Positions 15,397 through 24,496 of a stretch of 64,000 nucleotides of DNA are shown here, piece after piece. A model generated the notes under the pieces. The model did not search any database. It saw nothing but the letters and a program-made list of their open reading frames with translations, and was not told the origin of the DNA. Positions within the stretch are counted from its first letter, which is position 1. Each line of letters opens with the position of its first letter. The position numbers and the translations under genes are program-made. The DNA is from Rhizobium sp. L1K21 (GTDB taxonomy: Bacteria; Pseudomonadota; Alphaproteobacteria; Rhizobiales; Rhizobiaceae). The DNA lies in the NCBI RefSeq assembly GCF_024055895.1, contig NZ_JAMXLE010000001.1, forward strand, positions 682,001 to 746,000, read 5' to 3'.

Positions 15397-16647
15397 ATGG
15401 CTGTGACGTTCAAATTTTCGCAATCTCTCATCGGCCTTGCAGGGGGAACAGTGCTTTCTGTTCTGGCCGCCAGCGCCAGTTATGCCGAGACGATCAAGAT
15501 CGGTGTGCTGGCTCCTTTGACCGGGCCGAGTGCTTCCGACGGCCAGGAATTCGTCAATGGCGTGACCTGGGCGGTGGAAGAGGCCAATGCTGCCGGTGGG
15601 GTCGCCGGATACACATTCGAAGTGATGACGGCGGACGTCAAAGACGGCTCTGCGGCCAATGTGACCAGCGCGGTCGAGCGTCTGGCCGGCACTGACGGCG
15701 TTGAAGTGGTGCTGACCGGCTATGCAAACCTCTCCATGTTCGAGGTCGATCTCTTCAAGGAATATGGCATTCCTTATCTCTCGGCAGGGCCTTCGCCGGC
15801 CGTTGCAGCGATCGTTAGCCAGGCGCCGGAAGACTATTGGTGCTGCTGGTCCTACACCGCAGATTTTGCAGGATACGTGACCGATCTTCTGCCGGTGGTG
15901 AAGGAATTTGCCGCAGACGGAAAGGCGGATATTTCCGACAAGACGGTTGCCATCATTTCTTCCGACAACCCGTATTCCAAGGGCATTTCGGAAGGCATGA
16001 AGCAGGTGTTTGCGGCGGACGGCTGGAACATCACCGTGGATGAAATCGTGCCGTTTGGCGAAGTGTCCGACTGGCGCTCCATCCTCACCAAGGTACGCGA
16101 GACCAAGCCGAACCTGGTGATCAATACAGACTATCTGCCGGGCAATTCCGCACTCTTCCTCAAGCAGTTCCTGGAAGACCCGACCAACAGCATCATGTTC
16201 CTGCAATATGCGCCGTCCGTGCCGGAATTCTTGACGCTGACGGGTGAGCAGTCCAACGGTGTTCTCTACAACCTAATCGGCGGTCCGCTGGATAGCCCGA
16301 AATGGCCGCGTGCGCAGAAGCTGCTTGCCGAATACAAGGACAAGTTCGGCATCGAAAGCGGTGCTTATGGTGTTGGCCTTTATGAAATGGCGAACATGTA
16401 TTTCGACGCGCTGAAGCAGGTGGGCGATGCAAGCGACCACGAAGCCATCGGCAAGGCGATTGGTGCGATGGAAAAGGAAACCGTTGCCGGTATCGTGAAG
16501 TTCGACCCCAAGACGCATATCGCTTTGATCGGCAATGACTATGTGCCGACCTCTTTCTGGCAGATCGAAGACGGCAAACGCATTCTCGTTGGCCCGGCAA
16601 AATATGCCAACGGTTCCTTCACGCCGCCGCCGTGGATCAAGAAGTAA
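15397..16647 (+). CDS. Branched-chain-type ABC transporter substrate-binding protein
   Basis: A 416-residue periplasmic protein with a signal peptide (GLAGGTVLSVLAASASYA, cleavage near residue 29). The mature start ETIKIGVLAPLTGPSASDGQ is the type I Leu/Ile/Val-binding fold. The paired Trp-Cys-Cys-Trp in DYWCCWSY and the C-terminal FTPPPWIKK are individual features. The family binds amino acids, urea, amides or aromatic acids; the hydrolase and crotonase at the end of the operon argue for an aromatic or acylated substrate, by inference. First gene of the operon, transcribed away from the LuxR-type regulator. Confidence 0.85.
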   Translation: MAVTFKFSQSLIGLAGGTVLSVLAASASYAETIKIGVLAPLTGPSASDGQEFVNGVTWAVEEANAAGGVAGYTFEVMTADVKDGSAANVTSAVERLAGTDGVEVVLTGYANLSMFEVDLFKEYGIPYLSAGPSPAVAAIVSQAPEDYWCCWSYTADFAGYVTDLLPVVKEFAADGKADISDKTVAIISSDNPYSKGISEGMKQVFAADGWNITVDEIVPFGEVSDWRSILTKVRETKPNLVINTDYLPGNSALFLKQFLEDPTNSIMFLQYAPSVPEFLTLTGEQSNGVLYNLIGGPLDSPKWPRAQKLLAEYKDKFGIESGAYGVGLYEMANMYFDALKQVGDASDHEAIGKAIGAMEKETVAGIVKFDPKTHIALIGNDYVPTSFWQIEDGKRILVGPAKYANGSFTPPPWIKK

Positions 16648-16727
16648 CCGTTTGCCAACATGAGAGGCCACGCAGTTTCACCCACGGAATTGCGTGGCCA
16701 ACGCTTGATCTGTCACGGAGATTTTCG

Positions 16728-17459
16728 TTGTCGGCCTTTTTTGAAGTTCAAGGCTTGTCGAAGTCGTTCGGCGGTATTCATGCGGTCAAAAATCTCAGCC
16801 TCACGGTGGATGAGGGGAAGATTTTGGGCATTGCGGGACCGAACGGCAGCGGCAAGAGCACATTTTTCAACATCGTGACCAAGGTGCCTTTCGGCGCGGA
16901 CAAGGGAACGGCGCTTCTTCAGGGCAGGAACATCCTGACCATGAAGCCGCACGAAATCGCCCGCAATGGTGTGGCGCGCACCTTTCAGCGCGAGAATGTC
17001 TTTGCATCGCTGAGTGCCATCGACAATGTGCTGGTGACGACCGAAAACGCGCGTACGGCACGCGGCTTTACCGATAATGTGAAGGCTGCGGAAGAGGCGC
17101 TGGAACTGGCCGATTTTCCCGCAACGCTTCACAACACGCCTGCCGGTGCGCTGCCTGTTTTCCTGCGCAAGCTGGTGATGATTGCCTCCGCTCTAGCGCT
17201 GAAGCCAAAGGTTTTGCTGCTGGACGAGCCCGCCTCCAGCCTCACGCCGCATGAGATTGCGCGCATCCAGTCCCTGATCCTGAAGCTGAAGGGTGCAGGT
17301 ATGACGATCCTGCTGATTGAGCATGTCTTGCCGCTGCTGACGGCGGTTTCCGACAGGCTTGCCGTTCTCAATCAGGGCGAACTGATCGCCAACGGCCTGC
17401 CCGACGAGGTGATTGCCAATCCACTGGTTGTGGAAGCCTATCTGGGGAAGAAACAATGA
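16728..17459 (+). CDS. LivG-type ABC ATPase
   Basis: A 243-residue ATPase. Walker A is GPNGSGKST, Walker B is VLLLDEPASSLTP and the H-loop is in ILLIEHVL. The Q-loop region with RTFQREN is typical of LivG. The usual LSGGQ signature is replaced by the poorly conserved ALPVFLRKL, which is odd for a working ATPase and worth checking. The start is the TTG at 16728, which follows ACGGAG at proper distance; the longer frame to 16632 overlaps the previous gene and lacks family similarity. It energises uptake together with the LivF-type ATPase, whose start overlaps this stop by four bases. Confidence 0.82.
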   Translation: MSAFFEVQGLSKSFGGIHAVKNLSLTVDEGKILGIAGPNGSGKSTFFNIVTKVPFGADKGTALLQGRNILTMKPHEIARNGVARTFQRENVFASLSAIDNVLVTTENARTARGFTDNVKAAEEALELADFPATLHNTPAGALPVFLRKLVMIASALALKPKVLLLDEPASSLTPHEIARIQSLILKLKGAGMTILLIEHVLPLLTAVSDRLAVLNQGELIANGLPDEVIANPLVVEAYLGKKQ

Positions 17460-18238
17460 CCGCACTTCTGGACGTCATCGGCTTGAGCGGCGGTTATGAA
17501 CCTGTGCAGATTTTCAAGGATGTGACCTTGAGCGTTGAGCGTGGGGCCTGTGTTGGCTTTTTCGGGCCGAATGGGCATGGAAAGACCACGCTGATGAAGA
17601 CGCTGAGCGGCATTATCGATCCCTGGGCCGGACGCATCGTGTTTGAAGGTGAGGATCTGGCTGCAGAAGGCGAGCGCAAGACGCGGCGCTCACGCAATCT
17701 CAATTATGATGTGCTGGTGCGGCGGCGCATGGACCCGAAGCGGGTGGCGCGCGCCGGCCTCATTCATGTGGCGCAGGGCTCCACCTTGTTTCCCGATATG
17801 ACGGTTGCCGAAATCCTCTCGATTGCGCCGGCCCCTGCCTTGGCTGGCGGACGTGAATCGGATGAGGGGTCCGTGTTGCAGCTCTTTCCCCGGTTGAAGG
17901 AGCGCATGCATTCCAAGTCCCGCTTTCTCTCCGGCGGTGAACGGCAAATGCTTTCCATGGCCTGCGGATTGTTGGCAGCGCCGAAGCTTCTCATTCTGGA
18001 TGAGCCGACGCTCGGGCTTTCGCCGAAATTGCGGCTGGAGCTGGCCGGTGCGGTTCATACGATCCGTGAAAGCGGTGTGCCAATCATCCTCGTTGATCAG
18101 GATGTGGAATTTCTGCGCGATCTTGTCGGCACGCTCAATGTGTTCGACCACGGATCAATCTCGCGTCGGCTCAGCCAATCGGACATTCCCGATCATGAAA
18201 CGCTGATGGCCGAACTGTTTGGCAGGAGGGTGCAGTGA
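17456..18238 (+). CDS. LivF-type ABC ATPase
   Basis: A 260-residue ATPase with Walker A GPNGHGKTT, signature FLSGGERQML, Walker B LLILDEPTLGLSP and H-loop region ILVDQDVEFL. The H-loop has Asp-Gln-Asp where Glu-Gln-Asn is usual, a mild departure. A charged insertion (ERKTRRSRNLNYDVLVRRR) sits between the Walker A and Q-loop regions. It forms the ATPase pair with the LivG-type protein and is overlapped at both ends by neighbours through ATGA. Confidence 0.85.
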   Translation: MTALLDVIGLSGGYEPVQIFKDVTLSVERGACVGFFGPNGHGKTTLMKTLSGIIDPWAGRIVFEGEDLAAEGERKTRRSRNLNYDVLVRRRMDPKRVARAGLIHVAQGSTLFPDMTVAEILSIAPAPALAGGRESDEGSVLQLFPRLKERMHSKSRFLSGGERQMLSMACGLLAAPKLLILDEPTLGLSPKLRLELAGAVHTIRESGVPIILVDQDVEFLRDLVGTLNVFDHGSISRRLSQSDIPDHETLMAELFGRRVQ

Positions 18239-19128
18239 TGATGGATGCGTCCACCTTCGTTTCGGTTCTTACTGGCGGGCTGGTTCTCGGCGTCTTGTAT
18301 TCGTTGATGGCTTTTGGTCTGGCGCTGGTCTGGACAACGCTCGGCATTTTCAATTTTGCGCATGGCGCTTTCATTGTGATGGGCGCCTATATTGCCTGGC
18401 AGGTCGGCAATCCCGATGGTTTTGGCTTGGGGTTCTGGGCCGGTGCCATTGTGGCGGTCCTGGGCATGTTCGTGCTTGGCGTGGTCTTCCAGTTCCTGCT
18501 GATCAAGCCGTTTGAGCGCAAGCCCAATATCGTGCTCCTGACCGTCATCACGACGCTCGCTGGAGCGACTATCCTTGTGAACGTCATTAATGTCATCTGG
18601 GGGCCGCGTTCCAAGCAGATATCGCTGCCGGTGAGCGGTGATATCGCGTTCGGCCTTTTCCGCATCAGCGCCAATGAAGCCGTTATGGTTGTTGTTGTTG
18701 CGGCAGCGCTTGCCGGGCTTGGCTGGTTTTTATTGCGCTCGCCGCTTGGCCGCTCCATGCGGGCGGTGGCGCAAAACCGTGAAGCCGCCCAGCTGATGGG
18801 GCTCAATGTGCCACTGCTTTATGCGGCCACTTTCGGTCTTGCGGCGTCTCTGGCCGGGCTTGCAGGTGTGTTCATCGGCTCCATTCGGTTCATGACGCCG
18901 AACCTTGGCGACGATCCGCTGCAAAAGGCGTTGGTGGTGGTTATTCTGGGCGGCGTGGCGCGGTTTACCTCGCCCATCTATGCGGCCTTCCTTGTGGGCC
19001 TCATCGAGGCGTTCGCGACCTATTATGTGGGCCTCTACTGGACGCCTGCCGTTCTCTTCATTCTCATGATTGCCGTTCTGGTCGCCAAGCCTGAAGGGCT
19101 GTTTGGCCGGCGGCAAAGGTCTGTCTGA
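18235..19128 (+). CDS. LivH-type ABC permease
   Basis: A 297-residue membrane protein with about eight hydrophobic segments. The segment LALVWTTLGIFNFAHGAFIVMG is the LivH hallmark (NFAHGAF), and RAVAQNREAAQLMGLNV is the cytoplasmic coupling loop that contacts the ATPase. It forms one half of the translocation channel with the LivM half of the following gene. The stop and the next start share one base. Confidence 0.9.
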   Translation: MMMDASTFVSVLTGGLVLGVLYSLMAFGLALVWTTLGIFNFAHGAFIVMGAYIAWQVGNPDGFGLGFWAGAIVAVLGMFVLGVVFQFLLIKPFERKPNIVLLTVITTLAGATILVNVINVIWGPRSKQISLPVSGDIAFGLFRISANEAVMVVVVAAALAGLGWFLLRSPLGRSMRAVAQNREAAQLMGLNVPLLYAATFGLAASLAGLAGVFIGSIRFMTPNLGDDPLQKALVVVILGGVARFTSPIYAAFLVGLIEAFATYYVGLYWTPAVLFILMIAVLVAKPEGLFGRRQRSV

Positions 19129-20975
19129 TGCGTTACGATCCTCCCTTTCACCGCACCAATGGCCTGTGGCCGACGCTCATTCTCATTGCGCTGGCCGCTG
19201 TTGCGCCTTTCGTGATCAGTGACAGTTACACGCGTCATCTGCTCATTCTGGCTTTCATGTATGCCATCGTGGCGTCCAGCTGGGATTTCAGCCTGGGCTT
19301 TGGCGGTCTCTTCAATTTCGCGCATGGCGCACTCTTTGCGGTCGGTCTTTATACCTATGCCCTGACGACGAAGTTTCTCGCGGTTTCGCCCTGGCTTGCG
19401 CTGGTGCTGGCGGGCGCGGCGGCGATTATTCTGGCCGTTGCCATTGCATTGCCGGTTCTACGGCTTGACGGGATCTACGTCATCCTCGTCACCATTGCCG
19501 TCAGTCAGCTACTCTACCAGATCACGGTCAGTCAGTCGGATTTCACCGGTGGCACATCGGGCGTCGTCTCTCTTCCGGGTCTGAAAATCGGCAAATACCC
19601 GTTCATCCGTGACGGCAAGATCGGGTATTATTATACGGCGCTTGCGCTTCTCGTCATCTCGACAGCGTTTCTCTATGCAATCACGCGCTCGCGTCTCGGG
19701 CGAGCAGCTGTTGCTCTTCGCGACAACAAGTTCTTCGCCATCGCCCGCGGTGTCTCCGAAGCCCGCACGCGCGTTCTCACTCTGGCGGCGAGCGCGCTTT
19801 TCACTGGAATTGCTGGGGGATTCTACGGTTCCTATGTGCGCGTTGCGTCGCCTGATGTTTATGGCACCGGGTTTCTGACGACCATTCTGTCCATTCTTCT
19901 CGTTGGCGGAGCTGCAACCTTGTGGGGGCCGATTGCCGCGGCCTTCTTGATCACCTTTCTTTCCGAACTGCTTGTTGATCTCGGACCCTGGCGCGAAATC
20001 ATCATGGGCCTCATCATCATACTCGTGGTGGTGTTTTATCCAGGTGGGCTGTGGGCTTTTATTCAGGAGCTGCGCGAGAAGGTCGATGGGGTGAGAACCG
20101 GTGTCACGGCGACCTACCGGCGAAAGCGGGGCAAGACGGCGCGCGAAGCCATGATGAGCGGCGCGAAAGAGAGCTATATCCGGACCCTGCATGGCCTGAC
20201 GGCGATCTCCGACAGCGGCGGCAATCTGCCGGCGCTTCTGCTGATCCACGGCAATTCGGCTTGCAAGGAAGCATTCTACAAACAGTATGCCGCGTTGAAG
20301 GATCGCTTCCGACTGATTGCGTTTGACCTTCCCGGTCACGGTGTCTCTTCCAATGCCGATCCCGAGACCACCTATAATGCAGTGGCCTATGCTGAAGTGG
20401 CCGAATCCGTGCTGGCCGACAGGGGTGTTTCGCAGGCCTATGTTTTCGGCTGGTCGCTTGGCGGCTATGTGGCGCTTGAGCTGGCGGCGCGGGAGAATGT
20501 CAAAATTCTGGGACTTGCGATTGCTGGCACGTCACCGCTGACTGTCGTGCCGGATGATTTCGCAGATGGGTATGATGCGAGTTCGCACCTTATTCTGTCG
20601 GGCAAACAGTTTTTCACTGCGCAGGAGAGTTATGATTATGCGAGTTCGGCGACAGCGCCGAAGTCGGCTGAAAGTGCCTTCATGCATCGCAACCTGCCGC
20701 GCACGGACGGGCGTGCACGGGCCTATATGATGACCAAGCTTGCCATCGTGAACTGGCCCCGCCAGATGCGTCGTCTTTGGGAGAATGCGTTTCCATTTGC
20801 CATCGTCAATGGCGACAACGACCCGTTCCTCAATCACGATTACATTCGCCGCCTCTCATCGGCTGAAGACTGGCCGCATGTTCTGATCGAGATCGAGGAT
20901 GGCAAACATGCGCCGTTCTTCAACAAGCCGGACGAATTCAACAAGGCGATTGTTTCCCTTTTCGCCGGAGCTTGA
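19128..20975 (+). CDS. LivM-type permease fused in frame to an alpha/beta hydrolase
   Basis: A 615-residue frame with two clear parts. Residues 1-341 are a LivM-type permease (GFGGLFNFAHGALFAVG and about nine membrane segments, with the coupling loop VALRDNKFFAIARGVSE). Residues 342-615 are an alpha/beta hydrolase: oxyanion region LLIHGNSACKEAFY, nucleophile elbow FGWSLGGY with Ser, acid Asp in NGDNDPF and His in EDGKHAPFF. The hydrolase part begins with ATGATGAGC at 20151, exactly how a separate gene with a TGA-overlapping start would look. Other genes in this operon overlap in that way. A one-base indel would split the frame, so this may be a true fusion, a natural frameshift or a sequencing error. 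If real, it tethers a cytoplasmic ester or amide hydrolase to the importer. Confidence 0.8.
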   Translation: MRYDPPFHRTNGLWPTLILIALAAVAPFVISDSYTRHLLILAFMYAIVASSWDFSLGFGGLFNFAHGALFAVGLYTYALTTKFLAVSPWLALVLAGAAAIILAVAIALPVLRLDGIYVILVTIAVSQLLYQITVSQSDFTGGTSGVVSLPGLKIGKYPFIRDGKIGYYYTALALLVISTAFLYAITRSRLGRAAVALRDNKFFAIARGVSEARTRVLTLAASALFTGIAGGFYGSYVRVASPDVYGTGFLTTILSILLVGGAATLWGPIAAAFLITFLSELLVDLGPWREIIMGLIIILVVVFYPGGLWAFIQELREKVDGVRTGVTATYRRKRGKTAREAMMSGAKESYIRTLHGLTAISDSGGNLPALLLIHGNSACKEAFYKQYAALKDRFRLIAFDLPGHGVSSNADPETTYNAVAYAEVAESVLADRGVSQAYVFGWSLGGYVALELAARENVKILGLAIAGTSPLTVVPDDFADGYDASSHLILSGKQFFTAQESYDYASSATAPKSAESAFMHRNLPRTDGRARAYMMTKLAIVNWPRQMRRLWENAFPFAIVNGDNDPFLNHDYIRRLSSAEDWPHVLIEIEDGKHAPFFNKPDEFNKAIVSLFAGA

Positions 20976-21074
20976 GCAAAAATGCGAAATTTTGCGCGTG
21001 GCAGGTGACATCGCCACCGGCATATGCTCCTACAGGTTCAGGCATTTTGCAGGAAGCGCGCGGAGGAGGTTTCG

Positions 21075-21926
21075 ATGCGCGGCTTGCAAAATGATGATCC
21101 TGAAAATGACGATGAGAGAAGCACGATGAACAGAATTGAGGCGCTGAACCTTGAGAATTTGGCGGTGGAGATGGAGGAGAACGTCGCGCTGGTGACGCTG
21201 AACCGTCCCGAAAAGCGCAATGCTTTGAATGCCGACACAATCGAAGAGCTGATTGCGCTGTTTTCGCTCTTGCCACGTTCAGGCGTGGGCGCCGTTGTTC
21301 TCAGAGCTGCGGGCGACCACTTCTGTGCCGGGCTGGACCTGATCGAGCATTATCAGGAAGACCGCAGTGCCGCCGATTTCATGCATGTGTGTCTGCGCTG
21401 GCACGAGGCGTTCAACAAGATGGAATATTCCGGCGTTCCGGTGATTGCAGCGCTGCATGGCGCTGTGGTTGGCGGCGGGCTGGAGCTTGCCTCGTCCGCG
21501 CATATCCGCGTTGCGGATCACTCGACTTATTTTGCGCTTCCCGAAGGTCAACGCGGTCTGTTTACCGGGGGAGGGGCCACCATCCGTGTGGCTGACCTCA
21601 TCGGTAAGGCCCGGATGATCGACATGATGCTGACGGGTCGCATCTACAAGGGCGAGGAGGCGATGCAGGTCGGGCTTTGCCAATATCTCGTCGATGGCAG
21701 CAGTGAGGACAAGGCGCTGGAACTTGCGAAGGCCGCTGCACAGAACCCGCCGCTTTCCAATTTCGCCATCTGCTCGGCGATTTCTCATATGCAGAACATG
21801 TCGGCTCTGGATGCCTCTTATGCGGAGGCTGTCGTTGCAGGTATTGTCAACACGCAGCCTGCTTCGCGTGGCCGGTTGGAGGCCTTTGCCAATAAGACAG
21901 CGGCGCGCGTAAAGCCGAAGGCATAA
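21075..21926 (+). CDS. Crotonase/enoyl-CoA hydratase family protein
   Basis: A 283-residue protein with the crotonase core: [16 protein letters not shown], the oxyanion residues in HFCAGLDL and [14 protein letters not shown], and [14 protein letters not shown]. The second catalytic Glu of true hydratases would lie in ALPEGQRG, where Glu is present. Likely reactions are hydration or lyase cleavage of an aryl- or acyl-CoA. The start at 21075 follows GGAGGAGG; the ATG at 21126 is nearer the usual family beginning. No acyl-CoA ligase is in the window. It is 99 bases downstream of the permease-hydrolase gene and presumably shares its substrate pathway. Confidence 0.83.
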   Translation: MRGLQNDDPENDDERSTMNRIEALNLENLAVEMEENVALVTLNRPEKRNALNADTIEELIALFSLLPRSGVGAVVLRAAGDHFCAGLDLIEHYQEDRSAADFMHVCLRWHEAFNKMEYSGVPVIAALHGAVVGGGLELASSAHIRVADHSTYFALPEGQRGLFTGGGATIRVADLIGKARMIDMMLTGRIYKGEEAMQVGLCQYLVDGSSEDKALELAKAAAQNPPLSNFAICSAISHMQNMSALDASYAEAVVAGIVNTQPASRGRLEAFANKTAARVKPKA

Positions 21927-21934
21927 TTGTTTTT

Positions 21935-21966
21935 GCCGGCCCCGGAAATTGTCCGGGACCGGCTTT
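21935..21966. terminator. Bidirectional terminator between crotonase and bhuA
   Basis: GCCGGCCCCGGA and TCCGGGACCGGC form a long GC-rich stem with one mismatch, lying between two converging genes. T-runs flank it on both strands, although the rightward one is only three bases. Confidence 0.6.
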
Positions 21967-21971
21967 GATAT

Positions 21972-24122
21972 TTACCAGCCGAATTTCTTCGACAGGCTGA
22001 CCTTGAAGGTGCGGCCCTTCGAGTAATCGTTGTTCAGGAACTCCTTGTAGTTCTGATTGAACACGTTATCGATGCCGAACTGTGCCTGCCAGCCCTTCAT
22101 CTGCCCCTGGCTTGGGGTCCAGGTCAGGAAGATATCCTGGGTGTTGAACGGCCTGGAGAAGCGGCTTGATGATCCGCCTGTGCAAGAGACCGTCGTTGTG
22201 GCGTTGCGGCACGCATCCTGCGGTCCGGCAATGAAGCGGGATTTGATGCCGAATTCGAGATCGTAATCCGGGACGCGACCACCGAGCGTCAGCGCCAGCT
22301 CATCAGGAGCGACTGACGGCAGGAAGCTGTTGTCGGAAAGATTCTTGCCGATGATGTGGGTGTAGGCGGCAGACGCGAACACATAGTCCGAATCATAGGC
22401 TGCCTCAACTTCGATGCCGTAGAAGCGTGCCCGGTCAAGGTTGACGTAACCTTGAACACCGCGGTTGTAACCTGACTTGAGTGCCGGGTTAAGTGCAATC
22501 AGGTTCTTCACGTTGTTGTGGAAGAACGTGGTCTTCAACTGCGCGCTGTCGTTGGTCTGCAGAAGGTCGTTGCCCGACAGTGCAAAGCCGAGTTCCCAGT
22601 TGTCCGACTTTTCCTTCTTCAACCCGAGGCTGGGGTCGAATGTGGAGCGGCTTGCACCGGTGGAGAATACTTCGTCGATGGTCGGGAAGCGTTCTGTGTG
22701 CGCAAAGGAGCCGAACAGCGCGAAGTTGTCCGTGATCTTGTAGTGGGCCGCAATCTTTGGCGAAAAGGCCGTGTCGTTGAAATCGGATTTCAAACCGGTG
22801 GAGGATGCCGGCGAAAGCGTTCTCCAGTCGAAACGTGCGCCCGGGATGACGGTGAACACATCGTTCCAGACAAATTCGTTCTGCACGAAAATGCCGTTTC
22901 TGAGGTCGGTTCCCTCCGGGTGGAAGTTCACGCCGCTCGTCGATGTCAGGATGTCGGCAGTGCGGGTCTGGTGCGCAAACTGCCAACCATAGGTGAGATA
23001 GTTATCCCAACCGTCGCCATGGGTCTCAGACGTGTTCTGGATGTTGAGCTGAAACGCCTTGTAGCCGTAATCGGAATCGCAGAAGAGCGTGCTGGTTGCG
23101 CAGGTCAGACGCGCTGTGGGATTGCCGCTAGCATCGCGCTGCTTGTTCAGCGTGTTGGAATAAGACGCAGACACTTTCAGGTCGAGCAGATCGCTGTCGG
23201 TGAAAGGATTTTCATACGAGACGATAAAGGTGTCGTCGATGATGTGCCGGTCGACAGTGCCGAAGCTCTCACTGGTTCCGGTCTGGGCATAATCCTGATC
23301 GTTGGCATCGGAATCCCAATGCTGATAGGAGACGCCCAATTTTCCTTCATCGCCCACATTCGCGGTCACTTTCGCAAGGCCCGACCAGGTGTTGTAGAAG
23401 GAGGAGCGGACAACGGTGCCGTCGCCGGTGTGATAGTTGTTGGCCTTGCGGTAATTGCCGCTGAAGAGCACATCGACATCAGGGCTGATTTTCTGGACCA
23501 GCACGAAGTTTTCCAGAATGGCGTTGCCGTTGGAGGAATAGGTGCTCTTGAGCTTCAGGGCACCTTGTTCATCGCCTTCGAGAAAATCAGAAGCATCCTT
23601 TGTGGCGAAGTTTATGACACCGCCCAATGCACCGGAGCCGTAGAGTGTGGACGATGCCGGTCCACGAAGCACTTCCACCTGCTTGTAGAGTTCGGGGTCT
23701 GAGAAGAAGCTGCCAAGGCGATATTGCTCGTAGAATTTGCTGACGCCATCGACATTGACGATGATCCGGCCTTCTTCACCAGCGCTTTCGGGCGCGCCAA
23801 TGCCGCGAATATTGAAGCTCTGGCCGAACATGCGGTCCGAGCCGCTGGTGTTGACGCCCGGAATGTTCCTGATGATGTCGCCCACGGTTTCAGGCTGTAT
23901 GGTGTCGATTTCCTGCTGGTCGATAACGCTGACCGATTGCGGCGTATCGATAGCCACTTTCTCCACGCCTGCACCCACGACGATGCGTTCGAGCTGCGTG
24001 ACGCGTCCCTTTTTCTGTGATGCGTTAGAATTGTCCACGGCATCCTGTGCCAGCGCCCCGCCGGCAGCCACAAATGCAACGCACGCCAGCAGAACCTTCT
24101 GCCGGGATTTAACAAGCCCCAT
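21972..24122 (-). CDS. bhuA: TonB-dependent haem receptor BhuA/HmuR
   Basis: A 716-residue outer-membrane receptor. A signal peptide (residues 1-25 ending GGALA) is followed by a plug domain with VIDQQEIDTIQPETVGDIIR and FNIRGIGAPES. A 22-strand barrel ends in KVSLSKKFGW, with the terminal aromatic needed for assembly. The FAHTERFPTIDEVF and FDPSLGLKKEKSDNWE segments correspond to the FRAP and NPNL boxes of haem receptors in altered form. It takes haem across the outer membrane using TonB energy from the ExbBD-TonB genes downstream of hmuV. It is divergent from hmuP, with the iron box between. Confidence 0.9.
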   Translation of the reverse strand: MGLVKSRQKVLLACVAFVAAGGALAQDAVDNSNASQKKGRVTQLERIVVGAGVEKVAIDTPQSVSVIDQQEIDTIQPETVGDIIRNIPGVNTSGSDRMFGQSFNIRGIGAPESAGEEGRIIVNVDGVSKFYEQYRLGSFFSDPELYKQVEVLRGPASSTLYGSGALGGVINFATKDASDFLEGDEQGALKLKSTYSSNGNAILENFVLVQKISPDVDVLFSGNYRKANNYHTGDGTVVRSSFYNTWSGLAKVTANVGDEGKLGVSYQHWDSDANDQDYAQTGTSESFGTVDRHIIDDTFIVSYENPFTDSDLLDLKVSASYSNTLNKQRDASGNPTARLTCATSTLFCDSDYGYKAFQLNIQNTSETHGDGWDNYLTYGWQFAHQTRTADILTSTSGVNFHPEGTDLRNGIFVQNEFVWNDVFTVIPGARFDWRTLSPASSTGLKSDFNDTAFSPKIAAHYKITDNFALFGSFAHTERFPTIDEVFSTGASRSTFDPSLGLKKEKSDNWELGFALSGNDLLQTNDSAQLKTTFFHNNVKNLIALNPALKSGYNRGVQGYVNLDRARFYGIEVEAAYDSDYVFASAAYTHIIGKNLSDNSFLPSVAPDELALTLGGRVPDYDLEFGIKSRFIAGPQDACRNATTTVSCTGGSSSRFSRPFNTQDIFLTWTPSQGQMKGWQAQFGIDNVFNQNYKEFLNNDYSKGRTFKVSLSKKFGW

Positions 24123-24182
24123 TTTACTCTCCTATCCCATATAAGCGCTGGCTGGCAGAGGAGGCTGGCTTGCACGTTCTAA

Positions 24183-24203
24183 ACATGATTTTTTAACTCA
24201 TGT
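24183..24203. promoter_or_regulatory. Iron-responsive operator (RirA/IRO-type TGA-N9-TCA) in the haem divergent promoter
   Basis: ACATGA and TCATGT are perfect inverted arms with nine bases between, giving the core TGA-N9-TCA reported for RirA iron-responsive boxes in Rhizobiales. A TTCTAAA at 24177-24183, a half of the Irr ICE motif, directly adjoins it. It lies about 60 bases before bhuA and 108 before hmuP, in the only promoter region of the cluster. Assignment of the protein is inference. Confidence 0.6.
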
Positions 24204-24310
24204 ATTGCGTCTCCTATTTAATATGAATATAGCAGTCAAGTATTGAATTTAAAACGCCAAGCCAGCTCCGGCAAGCCAGGCAATCGGAAAAGCAAAGTCC
24301 CTTATTTGCG

Positions 24311-24484
24311 ATGGCAAACGAGATCGAAAAGTCGCAGGCGCTGGAGCCAGTCATGAAGGTTGAAGGTTCGGTTCTCTCCAGTATGTCCCTGTTCAAAGGC
24401 CGAAAGGAAATCGTCATTGAACACAATGGCGAATTCTATCGGCTGAAGATCACGCGACAGGGCAAGCTTATCCTTAATAAATAG
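24311..24484 (+). CDS. hmuP: Haemin uptake protein HemP/HmuP
   Basis: A 57-residue protein. Its C-terminal half, with FKGRKEIVIEHNGEFYRLKI then TRQGKLILNK, is the HemP family pattern, a small beta-rich domain. In rhizobia HmuP is needed as a co-activator of the haem receptor gene together with Irr. The ATG at 24311 gives the usual family length, although no strong ribosome binding site is seen. It is the first gene of the hmuP-hmuS-hmuT-hmuU-hmuV unit, only 12 bases before hmuS, and divergent from bhuA. Confidence 0.88.
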   Translation: MANEIEKSQALEPVMKVEGSVLSSMSLFKGRKEIVIEHNGEFYRLKITRQGKLILNK

Positions 24485-24496
24485 GAGAGCCTTTCT

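Noticed and set aside
22518-23702. Long plus-strand frame opposite bhuA
   Set aside because: Shadow of the receptor gene; no start signal and no recognisable protein.
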